From assembly GCA_964474045.1 (NCBI GenBank), contig CAYYRC010000004.1, positions 1 through 64,000 on the forward strand: 64,000 bases of DNA. Direction: 5' to 3'. Below, piece by piece: positions 24,287-31,824 of this stretch. A program made the position numbers and the translations under genes. Below the pieces are notes generated by a model that had not been told where the DNA came from, did not search any database, and saw only the letters and a list, made by a program, of their open reading frames with translations. This DNA comes from JACJWR01 sp964474045. GTDB lineage: Bacteria; Actinomycetota; Actinomycetes; S36-B12; UBA10799. Every line of letters begins with the position of its first letter. The stretch's first letter is position 1.

Positions 24287-25777
24287 CTAGATCGCCGGCC
24301 GCCTGTCCCGCCACGGCCGCACTCGCTCGAGCTGGGCCGCCAGGCGGTACAGAGTGACCTCGTCGCCGAACCGCGCAGCGAACTGCACCCCGATCGGCAG
24401 GTCGTGCTCATCCCAGAACAGCGGCACGCTCATGGCTGGCTGCCCGGTCATGTTGTAGACCTGGGTGTTCGGGGTCTTGGCCAGGGAGTTCGCCGCTAGC
24501 TGGCCCAGCACGGCCCGCATCACCGGACCCACCGTGGCGCGGCGCAGCGTGGCCAACGCCGCCCGCTCCGCGGCCGATGGGGCGAGCTCCCCGATGAGCA
24601 CCGGCGGCGCGGCCGTGGTGGCGCTCAGGTGCGCGTCCAAGCCGTGGTCGTCGAAGAACCCGGCCATTGTGCGCCCCAGCCGCGCCGCCGTCCGCTGAGC
24701 CTCCTCCAGCTCGCGAGCGCTCAACACGTCGCCGATCTGCCGCAGGAACCACGTGGCCGGCTCGAAGTCGTCGGCCGACACCTTCTTGCCCGTCAGCGAG
24801 GTAGTCTCGAGCACGTCGGCTGCCACACTCGCCGCGACGATCGACAGATAGGCGCGCGCAGCAGACTCGCGGTCCATCGGCAGATCGACCTCCACCAGCT
24901 CGTGGCCCAGCTCGGCCAGCAGCTCAACCGCATCCAGCACTGCGGCGACGTTCTCCGGTGATTGCTGCTCAGCCAGCTGCGCCTGCAGGCTGTAGCCGAT
25001 GCGCAGCACCCCCGGCTCCGTTGCCGCGGCCTCGGAGAAGGAAGCCGGAGCAGGCGGCTCGGCGTACGGGGCACCGGAGTCGATCCCATGCGTGGCATCG
25101 AGTGCGGCGGCGCTGTCGCGGACAGAGATGCTCACCACGTGCGGCGCCACGAGACCGTCCCACCCCTGTCCGACCAGCGGACCCATCGGCATCCGCCCGC
25201 GGGTCGGCTTCAGGCCGAAGATGCCGCAGGAGGATGCGGGGATGCGGATGGACCCACCACCGTCACCCGCATGGGCCATCGGCACCACGCGTGCGGCCAC
25301 TGCGGCAGCCGATCCGCCCGACGACCCACCAGACGTCCGCTGCAGATCCCACGGGTTGTGGCAGGGTCCGCGCAGCTCGGACTCGGTGACGCCCATGATG
25401 CCGAACTCGGGCGTGTTGGTCTTGCCGAAGATGGCGAGGCCAGCCCGCTTGTAGCGAGCGAACAACTCCGAGTCGGTGGTGGCCCGGTAGGCCTTGAGCG
25501 ACCGGCTGGACGCGGTGTAGGGCTCGCCTTGCAGCATCCCGTCCAGGTCCTTCACCAGGAACGGCACCCCCGCGAAGGGCCCACCGGCCGCCACGGCATC
25601 GTTTGCCTCGGCGCGAGCCGCCTCGTCGCGGCGCACAACGATCGCGTTGAGAGCCTTGTTGGTGGCGTCGGCGCGCGCGATGGCGGCGTCGAGCACCTCG
25701 TCAGCCGTCACCTGGCCGGTGCGAATCAACTCAGCCAGGGCAGTGGCATCGTGGGCGGCGTACTCGTCATGATCCAT
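24287..25777 (-). CDS. amidase signature family hydrolase
   Basis: The 496-residue cytoplasmic enzyme belongs to the amidase-signature family. The Ser-cisSer-Lys triad is readable: Lys in 'GVPFLVKDLDG' near residue 75, Ser in 'RTSGGSSGGSAAAVA' near 148, and the nucleophile in 'HAGDGGGSIRIPASSCG' near 172. Length and 'EFGIMGVTESELRGPCHNPW' resemble enzymes acting on cyclic or linear amides (6-aminohexanoate-dimer hydrolase-like) rather than GatA. No gatB or gatC lies nearby, which argues against a tRNA amidotransferase role. The substrate is unknown. Confidence 0.88.
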   Translation of the reverse strand: MDHDEYAAHDATALAELIRTGQVTADEVLDAAIARADATNKALNAIVVRRDEAARAEANDAVAAGGPFAGVPFLVKDLDGMLQGEPYTASSRSLKAYRATTDSELFARYKRAGLAIFGKTNTPEFGIMGVTESELRGPCHNPWDLQRTSGGSSGGSAAAVAARVVPMAHAGDGGGSIRIPASSCGIFGLKPTRGRMPMGPLVGQGWDGLVAPHVVSISVRDSAAALDATHGIDSGAPYAEPPAPASFSEAAATEPGVLRIGYSLQAQLAEQQSPENVAAVLDAVELLAELGHELVEVDLPMDRESAARAYLSIVAASVAADVLETTSLTGKKVSADDFEPATWFLRQIGDVLSARELEEAQRTAARLGRTMAGFFDDHGLDAHLSATTAAPPVLIGELAPSAAERAALATLRRATVGPVMRAVLGQLAANSLAKTPNTQVYNMTGQPAMSVPLFWDEHDLPIGVQFAARFGDEVTLYRLAAQLERVRPWRDRRPAI

Positions 25778-25827
25778 GGGGACATGACACCACCGATCCA
25801 GCCCGCAAGTCGAACAGTCAGCCTCCG

Positions 25828-28209
25828 CTAGACCCCGACGTAGGCGGCCAAATGCTCGCCGGTCAGCGTCGAGCGTGCCGCGACCAAGTCGGCCGGCGTC
25901 CCCTGGAAGACCACCCGCCCGCCGTCGTGGCCCGCTCCCGGACCAAGGTCGATGATCCAGTCTGCATGCGCCATCACTGCCTGGTGGTGCTCGACGACGA
26001 TCACCGACGTACCGGAATCCACGAGCCGGTCCAGCAAACCCAGCAACTGCTCGACGTCGGCCAGATGCAGGCCGGTGGTCGGCTCGTCCAGCACGAAGAC
26101 GGCACCCTCGTCGCCCAGGTGCGTGGCCAACTTGAGGCGCTGGCGCTCACCGCCCGACAAGGTCGTCAAGGGCTGCCCCAGGCTGAGGTAGCCCAAGCCC
26201 ACATCGGCCAGCCGCGACAGGATCGCCCGCGCCGCCGGAATGCGGGCAGGACCCGAGCCGAAGAACTCCAGCGCCTCCGCCACCGGCATCGCAAGCACCT
26301 GGCTGATGTCCTTGCCGCCGAGGTGGTAATCCAGCACCGATGCGTCGAATCGCCGACCTTCGCACACCTCGCACACCGTTGCGACACTGGCCATGATCCC
26401 CAGGTCGGTGTAGATCACACCGGCACCTTTGCAGTTCGGACAGGCGCCCTCGGAGTTGGCGCTGAACAAGGCTGGCTTGACGCCGTTCTCCTTGGCGAAC
26501 TTCTTGCGGATGGGGTCGAGCAGGCCAGTGTAGGTAGCGGGGTTGCTGCGGCTCGAACCTTTGATACCCCCCTGGTCGATGGTGATCACCCCCGCCTCTG
26601 GGGGCAGGCTGCCATGGATCAGCGAGCTCTTGCCCGAGCCCGCCACGCCGGTCACCGCGACAAGCACCCCCAACGGCACGTCGACATCGACATCCCGCAG
26701 GTTGTGCCGGTTGGCGCCCCTGATTGCCAGCTGCCCAGTGGGCTGGCGGACCGCCCGCTTCACGGCGGCTCGGTCGTCCAGATGGCGACCCGTGAGTGTC
26801 CCGCTGGCGCGCAGCTCCGCGACGGTGCCCTGGAAGCACACCTGGCCCCCGGCCGAGCCAGCGCCGGGACCGAGGTCGACGACGTGGTCGGCGATCGCAA
26901 TCGCCTCCGGCTTGTGCTCGACCACGAGCACGGTGTTGCCCTTGTCGCGAAGCCGCAGCAGCAACCCGTTCATGCGGGCGATGTCGTGCGGGTGCAGGCC
27001 GATCGTCGGCTCGTCGAAGACATAGGTGACATCTGTCAGCGCCGAGCCGAGGTGCCGGACCATCTTCGTTCGCTGCGCCTCGCCCCCTGAGAGCGTCCCT
27101 GAGGACCTATCTAGGGACAGGTAGCCCAGGCCGATCTGCACGAAGGAGTCCAGCGTGTTGCGCAGCGCACCCACCAGCGGAGCGACCTCGGGCTCGTCGA
27201 TTGCGGCGACCCAGCCCGCGAGGTCGCTGATCTGCATGGCGCAGGCCTCAGCGATGCTGATGCCGGCGATCTTGGCCGACCGCGCCCCTTCGCTCAGCCG
27301 GGTCCCCCCGCAGTCCGGGCAGGCGGTGAAGGCCACCGCCCGATCCACGAACGCCCTGATGTGCGGCTGCATGGCCTCGCGGTCTTTTGCCAGCAAGGAC
27401 TTCTGCAGCTTCGGCACCAGACCCTCGTAGGTCATGTTGATCTTCTCGATCTTGACCTTCACCGGCTCGTGGTAGAGGAAATCGTCCAACTCCCGCTCGG
27501 TGTAGTCCCGGATCGGCTTGTCCGGATCGACGAAGCCCGATTGCCCGATGATGCGCACAGCCCAGCCGTCGGCGGTGTAGCCGGGGATCGTGATCGCTCC
27601 CCCGTGAAGCGACTTGGAGTCGTCGAACAGCTGCGACAGGTCGATTTCGGTGACCTGGCCCATGCCCTCGCACCGCGGGCACATGCCCCCTGTCTGGGAG
27701 AAGGTCCGGCGCACCGTCGTGCCCTTGCCGTCCTTGCCGCCCTTGTCCACCGTCATGATGCCCGAGGCGGTGACCGAGGGGATGTTGAACGAGAACGCCT
27801 GCGGCGGGCCGACATAGGGCGTGCCGAGGCGGCTGAAGAGCACCCGCAACATCGCGTTGGCGTCGGTGACTGTGCCCACAGTCGAGCGCGAGTTGGCTCC
27901 CATACGCTCCTGGTCGACCAGGATCGCCGTCGTCAGGCCCTCCAAGACGTCCACGTCCGGGCGCGCCAGCGAGGGCATGAAACCCTGGAGGAAGGTGCTG
28001 TAGGTCTCGTTGATGAGCCGCTGCGACTCCGCAGCGATCGTTGCGAACACCAGCGAGCTCTTGCCGGAGCCGGAAACTCCGGTGAATACGGTGACCCGGC
28101 GCTTGGGGATCTGCAGGCTCACGTTGCGCAGGTTGTTCTCACGCGCACCCTGTACCCGGATGAAGTCGTGGGCGTCGGCAGGCGGGACAGCGGGGTCCGT
28201 GAACGCCAT
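25828..28209 (-). CDS. UvrA-like ABC ATPase (UvrA paralogue, DrrC-type)
   Basis: A 793-residue ABC ATPase of the UvrA superfamily, shorter than true UvrA (about 950). It has two nucleotide-binding domains with 'TGVSGSGKSSLVFATI' and 'TGVAGSGKSSLIHGSL', two signatures 'LSGGEAQRTKM' and 'LSGGERQRLKL', and zinc-finger cysteines ('CPRCEGMG', 'CPDCGGTRLS', 'CPNCKGAG', 'CEVCEGRRF'). Shortened UvrA paralogues have been linked to resistance to DNA-binding drugs. It is divergent from a TipAL-type regulator, which suggests inducible drug defence. ATG 28209 follows TAGTAT by six bases and overlaps an inverted repeat. Confidence 0.88.
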   Translation of the reverse strand: MAFTDPAVPPADAHDFIRVQGARENNLRNVSLQIPKRRVTVFTGVSGSGKSSLVFATIAAESQRLINETYSTFLQGFMPSLARPDVDVLEGLTTAILVDQERMGANSRSTVGTVTDANAMLRVLFSRLGTPYVGPPQAFSFNIPSVTASGIMTVDKGGKDGKGTTVRRTFSQTGGMCPRCEGMGQVTEIDLSQLFDDSKSLHGGAITIPGYTADGWAVRIIGQSGFVDPDKPIRDYTERELDDFLYHEPVKVKIEKINMTYEGLVPKLQKSLLAKDREAMQPHIRAFVDRAVAFTACPDCGGTRLSEGARSAKIAGISIAEACAMQISDLAGWVAAIDEPEVAPLVGALRNTLDSFVQIGLGYLSLDRSSGTLSGGEAQRTKMVRHLGSALTDVTYVFDEPTIGLHPHDIARMNGLLLRLRDKGNTVLVVEHKPEAIAIADHVVDLGPGAGSAGGQVCFQGTVAELRASGTLTGRHLDDRAAVKRAVRQPTGQLAIRGANRHNLRDVDVDVPLGVLVAVTGVAGSGKSSLIHGSLPPEAGVITIDQGGIKGSSRSNPATYTGLLDPIRKKFAKENGVKPALFSANSEGACPNCKGAGVIYTDLGIMASVATVCEVCEGRRFDASVLDYHLGGKDISQVLAMPVAEALEFFGSGPARIPAARAILSRLADVGLGYLSLGQPLTTLSGGERQRLKLATHLGDEGAVFVLDEPTTGLHLADVEQLLGLLDRLVDSGTSVIVVEHHQAVMAHADWIIDLGPGAGHDGGRVVFQGTPADLVAARSTLTGEHLAAYVGV

Positions 28210-28230
28210 GCCCGGATACTAGCCGGGCAT
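28208..28230. promoter_or_regulatory. inverted repeat over the -10 and start codon of the UvrA-like gene
   Basis: ATGCCCGG (28208-28215) and CCGGGCAT (28223-28230) form a perfect 8-bp inverted repeat around ATACTAG. The loop contains the minus-strand -10 hexamer TAGTAT, and the left arm ends at the ATG of the UvrA-like gene. It may be an operator or an RNA hairpin occluding a leaderless start. Confidence 0.5.
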
Positions 28231-28245
28231 GTCTGACTGCGACCC

Positions 28246-28276
28246 TTGACTTTGACGCAACGTCAACATCTAGGTT
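28246..28276 (+). promoter_or_regulatory. MerR-type promoter with 19-bp spacer and operator
   Basis: -35 TTGACT (28246-28251) and -10 TAGGTT (28271-28276) are separated by 19 bases, the over-long spacer typical of MerR-activated promoters. The spacer contains the inverted repeat TTGACG-CAA-CGTCAA (28252-28266). The regulator's GTG start follows the -10 by six bases, so the transcript is expected to be leaderless and autoregulated. Confidence 0.75.
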
Positions 28277-28282
28277 GGGAGC

Positions 28283-29053
28283 GTGGAGCAGCAGGAGTGG
28301 TCGATCCAGCAGCTGTCCCGCCTGGGCGGCACCAGTAGCCGGGCGCTGCGGCACTACCACGACATCGGTCTGGTCAAGCCCAGCCGAATAGGGCGCAACG
28401 GCTACCGCTACTACGACCAGTCCGCACTGGTGCAGCTCCAGCGGGTGCTGTTGCTGCGCGAGCTGGGCCTGACCCTGCGCCGGATCGCGGACATCGTCGA
28501 CCAGCAGACCGACGAAGTCGCTGCTCTCACTGAGCACCTGGAGCTGCTGCGTCGGGACCAACGCCGGCTCTCGCGCAGGATCGCCGCTGTGCAGACGACC
28601 ATCGAAGCACTTCGAGAGGACACCCCCCTGATGGCTGAGCAGATGTTCGACGGATTCGATCCCGGCGAGTACCGAGAGGAGGTCGAGCGCCGTTGGGGCG
28701 CGGCATCCTTTCGCCGCGGCGACGAATGGTGGCGGTCCATGGGCGACGACGAGCGTGTCGCGTGGCAGGAGCGCTCGGCGCAGCTGACACGCGACTGGTT
28801 GGCAGCGGCGGCCGACCCCGGAACGACGTGCGAGTCGTCCGCCGCCAAGGCTCTCGCCCGCCGTCATGTGGCTTGGCTGGAGACGATCCCCGGCACTCCC
28901 GCCTCCGACCCCGAGGCCGACACCGACGCCTATCTGCGCGGACTGGCGGAGATGTACGTCGACGATGAGCGATTCGCGACCGCCTACGGCGGTCAGCAGG
29001 GCGCGCAGTTCGTGCGCGACTCGTTGCTCGCCTATCTCGACGGTGGGGAGTGA
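28283..29053 (+). CDS. MerR-family regulator with TipAS antibiotic-recognition domain
   Basis: The 256-residue protein begins with a MerR winged helix ('WSIQQLSRLGGTSSRALRHYHDIGLV...'), followed by a dimerising coiled coil to about residue 110. The C-terminal 140 residues match TipAS: 'MFDGFDPGEYREEVERRWG', 'ARRHVAWLETIPG', 'YLRGLAEMYVDDERFATAYGG'. TipAL binds thiopeptide antibiotics in this domain and activates promoters. Its one Cys in this domain, near residue 183, sits in a loop, but whether it matches the thiopeptide-linking Cys of TipAL is untested. The start GTG coincides with the predicted transcription start. Confidence 0.9.
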   Translation: MEQQEWSIQQLSRLGGTSSRALRHYHDIGLVKPSRIGRNGYRYYDQSALVQLQRVLLLRELGLTLRRIADIVDQQTDEVAALTEHLELLRRDQRRLSRRIAAVQTTIEALREDTPLMAEQMFDGFDPGEYREEVERRWGAASFRRGDEWWRSMGDDERVAWQERSAQLTRDWLAAAADPGTTCESSAAKALARRHVAWLETIPGTPASDPEADTDAYLRGLAEMYVDDERFATAYGGQQGAQFVRDSLLAYLDGGE

Positions 29054-29059
29054 CCGCGG

Positions 29060-29680
29060 ATGGCCCGCTTCTACGACGTCCACCCGGTAGACCCACAGCC
29101 GCGCGCGATCGGGCAGGTCGTCCAGCTCGTCCGCGACGGCGGCGTGATCGCCTACCCCACCGACTCCGGCTACGCCTTCGGCTGGATGATCGGCAACACC
29201 GCCGCTCTTGACCGGATCGCGGACATCAGGCACCTCGACGCGCACCACCACTACACGCTCGTGTGTCACGACATCGCCCAGGTGAGCCAGTTCGTGTCGC
29301 TGAGCAACCGCGCCTTTCGCGCCATCAAGGCAGTCACTCCGGGCCCGTACACCTTCATCCTGCCAGCCTCGCGAGAGGTCCCCCGCCGGCTTGCGCATCC
29401 GAAGAAGCGGACCGTCGGGGTGCGCATCCCCGACGACACGGTGGCTCAGGCGTTGGTGGCGGCGCTGGGCGAGCCGCTGATGTCCAGCACCCTGCTGCTG
29501 CCCGGCGACGACGAGCCGATGGCGCGCGGCTGGGAGGTCAAGGAACGCCTCGACACCGTGCTGGACGCAGTCGTGGATTCCGGCGACTGCCTGGCCCAGC
29601 CCACCACCGTGGTCGACCTGACCGGCGGCGAGGCCGTGGTGGTGAGAGTCGGGTCCGGCGACCCGGCACCCTTCGAGTAG
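29060..29680 (+). CDS. YciO/Sua5/YrdC family protein
   Basis: The 206-residue protein has the YrdC-like RNA/nucleotide-binding fold and is closest to the YciO branch: 'GGVIAYPTDSGYAFGW' at residue 28, 'HHYTLVCHDIAQVSQFVSLSN', 'VTPGPYTFILPASREVPRRL' and 'RTVGVRIPDD'. Sua5/TsaC make threonylcarbamoyl-AMP for the t6A tRNA modification; YciO's own role is unsettled, so I assign no reaction. GGGAG precedes the ATG, six bases after the regulator stop. It is probably co-transcribed with the regulator by position only. Confidence 0.88.
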   Translation: MARFYDVHPVDPQPRAIGQVVQLVRDGGVIAYPTDSGYAFGWMIGNTAALDRIADIRHLDAHHHYTLVCHDIAQVSQFVSLSNRAFRAIKAVTPGPYTFILPASREVPRRLAHPKKRTVGVRIPDDTVAQALVAALGEPLMSSTLLLPGDDEPMARGWEVKERLDTVLDAVVDSGDCLAQPTTVVDLTGGEAVVVRVGSGDPAPFE

Positions 29681-29698
29681 CGCGGCGGGCCGGCCGCG

Positions 29699-30550
29699 TC
29701 AGGACTCGCAGACCCGGCCGTCACCGTCGCCGTCGTGGTACCAGGAGTACTCCTGGTCGACGCCCGACACATAGGGGCCGAAGCCGGCGGCCTTGGCCGC
29801 CGAGCAGCTGCGGAACCTTGGATCAAGGTCGGCGCCTCCCAGCAGCGGCTGCTGCTGGGCCTGCGGCCGCTGTTGGGTCTGGGCCGGTGAAGGGCTGGAG
29901 CCATCCGGGCAGCTGCGCGCGGGAGCCTCGTAATCGGCGGCGATGTAGGCGGACTCTCGCGGATGGAACCCATAGCCGTCGCGAGAGTCGTAGCGCGCGA
30001 TGGCCAACCCGCTCTGGACCATGTGCAGGTTCAGGTCGGTGCCGTCAGGGGCTTGGACGTAGCGCAGCAGCCGGCCGTACCTATCCTCGTCGTCCTGGGC
30101 ACCCGGCACGAGTACGACCTGGTTTCCGTGCGCCGCTATCGCGTCGCGCAACTCATTGCCCGCCACGCGGTAGTTGCAGTTGCCGACCTCCGGGGTGTCG
30201 ATGCCGATCAGGCGAATCTTCCCGGCGTCCGTGACGATGGTGTCGCCGTCGACCACGCTGAGCACGGCAGCAGCAACACCTTCCGGCACGGGCGGCAAGG
30301 TGACAGGTGGCGGCAGCGTTGCGCTGGGAACGACCGGCGCCGGGGGCAGGGTGGGCGCCGGGGGCAGGGTGGGCGGCGTCGGTACGGTGGCGCTCGACAT
30401 CGGCGCAGCGGGCGGCGTCGGCATGGTGACGCTCGCCTTAGGTTGTGGGGCGCACCCGCCCAAGATGCCCACGACCAGCACGGCCGCTCCGGCGGCAAAC
30501 GCCGACCAGGCGGCGGGCGTCCTGCCACCGCGTCCATCCACGTCGTCCAC
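29699..30550 (-). CDS. thermonuclease-like lipoprotein with excalibur domain
   Basis: A 283-residue lipoprotein: signal peptide with lipobox ILGGC, a Pro/Thr-rich spacer to about residue 90, then a staphylococcal-nuclease-like domain ('AVLSVVDGDTIVTDAGKIRLIGIDTPEVG', 'EDRYGRLLRYVQ'), a Gln/Pro linker and a C-terminal excalibur calcium-binding motif ('DPRFRSCSAAKAAG...DGDGDGRVCE'). The domain order fits a surface-anchored nuclease. Catalytic Asp/Arg/Glu of SNase are partly visible ('DGDTI', 'RLIGIDTPE', 'DRYGRLL'). GTG 30550 is the start; the upstream space is shared with sbcD. Confidence 0.85.
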   Translation of the reverse strand: MDDVDGRGGRTPAAWSAFAAGAAVLVVGILGGCAPQPKASVTMPTPPAAPMSSATVPTPPTLPPAPTLPPAPVVPSATLPPPVTLPPVPEGVAAAVLSVVDGDTIVTDAGKIRLIGIDTPEVGNCNYRVAGNELRDAIAAHGNQVVLVPGAQDDEDRYGRLLRYVQAPDGTDLNLHMVQSGLAIARYDSRDGYGFHPRESAYIAADYEAPARSCPDGSSPSPAQTQQRPQAQQQPLLGGADLDPRFRSCSAAKAAGFGPYVSGVDQEYSWYHDGDGDGRVCES

Positions 30551-30602
30551 TTTCCCCGCCTATGCTCTCGGCAAACGTAGCCCGTTCGGGAGGGGACCGT
30601 CG

Positions 30603-31823
30603 ATGCGCATCCTGCACACGTCTGACTGGCATCTGGGTCGAACGCTGAAGGGCACCGATCTGACCGAGGCGCACATGTCGGCGATCGCCCAGATCACCGA
30701 CATCGTCGCCGAGCGCGGCGTGGAACTCGTGATCATCTCCGGCGATGTCTACGACCGGGCGATCCCTCATACCGACGCCGTCAAGCTGCTGGGCCGTGCC
30801 CTGCGGGGGCTGTGCGAGCACGTGCCGGTGATCGTGACGCCCGGCAACCACGACTCCGCGGTCCGCCTGGGCTTCGGCGCGGAGCTGTTCACCGACCGGC
30901 TGCACGTCCGCACCAGGCTGGCCGATGCCGCCGACCCAGTGCTGTTGTCCGACGAGCACGGCTCGGTGGCCGTCTACCCTCTGCCGTACCTGGACGCCGA
31001 GGAGGTGCGGCAGTTCGCCCTTCAGGCCGACGACATCGACCTCCCGCGCAGCCAGGCCGCAGCGAGCAGGTACGTGATGGACCGGGTTCGCGCCGACCTC
31101 GACCAGCGCCCCAGCACCCGCGCGGTCGTCATGGCACACGCCTTCGTCGTGGATGCCGACGACCCCGGCGATGCCGGACTTCTTTCCGAGCTGGGCAGCG
31201 ACTCCGAGCGCGACATCACCGCGGGCGGCCTCGACTACGTTCCGACCAGCACGTTCGATGGTGTTGCCTATGTGGCCCTCGGCCATCTGCATGGCGCCCA
31301 GACCCGTCGGCAGAGTGCTGGCGGGACGGTGGTGGAGTACTCCGGCTCCCCCTTGCGCTTCTCCTTCTCAGAGCGCAACCACGTCAAGGGGGTGACGCTC
31401 GTTGACCTGGCCGCCGACGGCACCGTGAGCACCGAGCGTGTCCCTCTGGCCCAACCGCGTGAGATGGCGCAGCTGCGCGGGCCGCTCAGCGACTTCCTGC
31501 TGGCCGCCCAGGACCCTCCGTCCGGGCCCTTCGCCAGTCATGTCGATAGCTGGGTGGACATCACCGTCACCGATGACCGGCGTCCCGAGGACATGCGCGC
31601 GCAGCTGCTGACGGCGTTCCCCCATCTGCTGTCGCATCGGCACGAGCCGGAGGGGACGGCGGCGGCCTCCGGCGTGGGGCTCGGCCGGGGCGTGACGGCC
31701 AACGCCTCACCGCTGGCCGTCATCAAGGACTTCGTCACCGAGGTGGCGCCCGGCGAGCTGGACCCCGAGGAGCTGGCTGTGCTGGAGCAGGTCACCGCAG
31801 ACGTGTTCGGAACGGGGGCCTGA
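30603..31823 (+). CDS. sbcD: exonuclease SbcD (Mre11-like nuclease subunit)
   Basis: SbcD is the Mn-dependent nuclease of the SbcCD complex that opens DNA hairpins and blocked ends. Phosphoesterase motifs are visible: 'ILHTSDWHLGRTLKG' (residue 3), 'ISGDVYDRAIPH', 'VTPGNHDSAVRLG', 'MAHAFV' and 'VALGHLHGAQ'. The 406-residue length is normal. GGGAGGGG precedes the ATG. sbcC starts two bases after its stop. Confidence 0.94.
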   Translation: MRILHTSDWHLGRTLKGTDLTEAHMSAIAQITDIVAERGVELVIISGDVYDRAIPHTDAVKLLGRALRGLCEHVPVIVTPGNHDSAVRLGFGAELFTDRLHVRTRLADAADPVLLSDEHGSVAVYPLPYLDAEEVRQFALQADDIDLPRSQAAASRYVMDRVRADLDQRPSTRAVVMAHAFVVDADDPGDAGLLSELGSDSERDITAGGLDYVPTSTFDGVAYVALGHLHGAQTRRQSAGGTVVEYSGSPLRFSFSERNHVKGVTLVDLAADGTVSTERVPLAQPREMAQLRGPLSDFLLAAQDPPSGPFASHVDSWVDITVTDDRRPEDMRAQLLTAFPHLLSHRHEPEGTAAASGVGLGRGVTANASPLAVIKDFVTEVAPGELDPEELAVLEQVTADVFGTGA

Positions 31824-31824
31824 C

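Noticed and set aside
24287..25777. Amidase as GatA of the tRNA amidotransferase
   Set aside because: No gatB or gatC nearby and the sequence pattern fits stand-alone amidases better.
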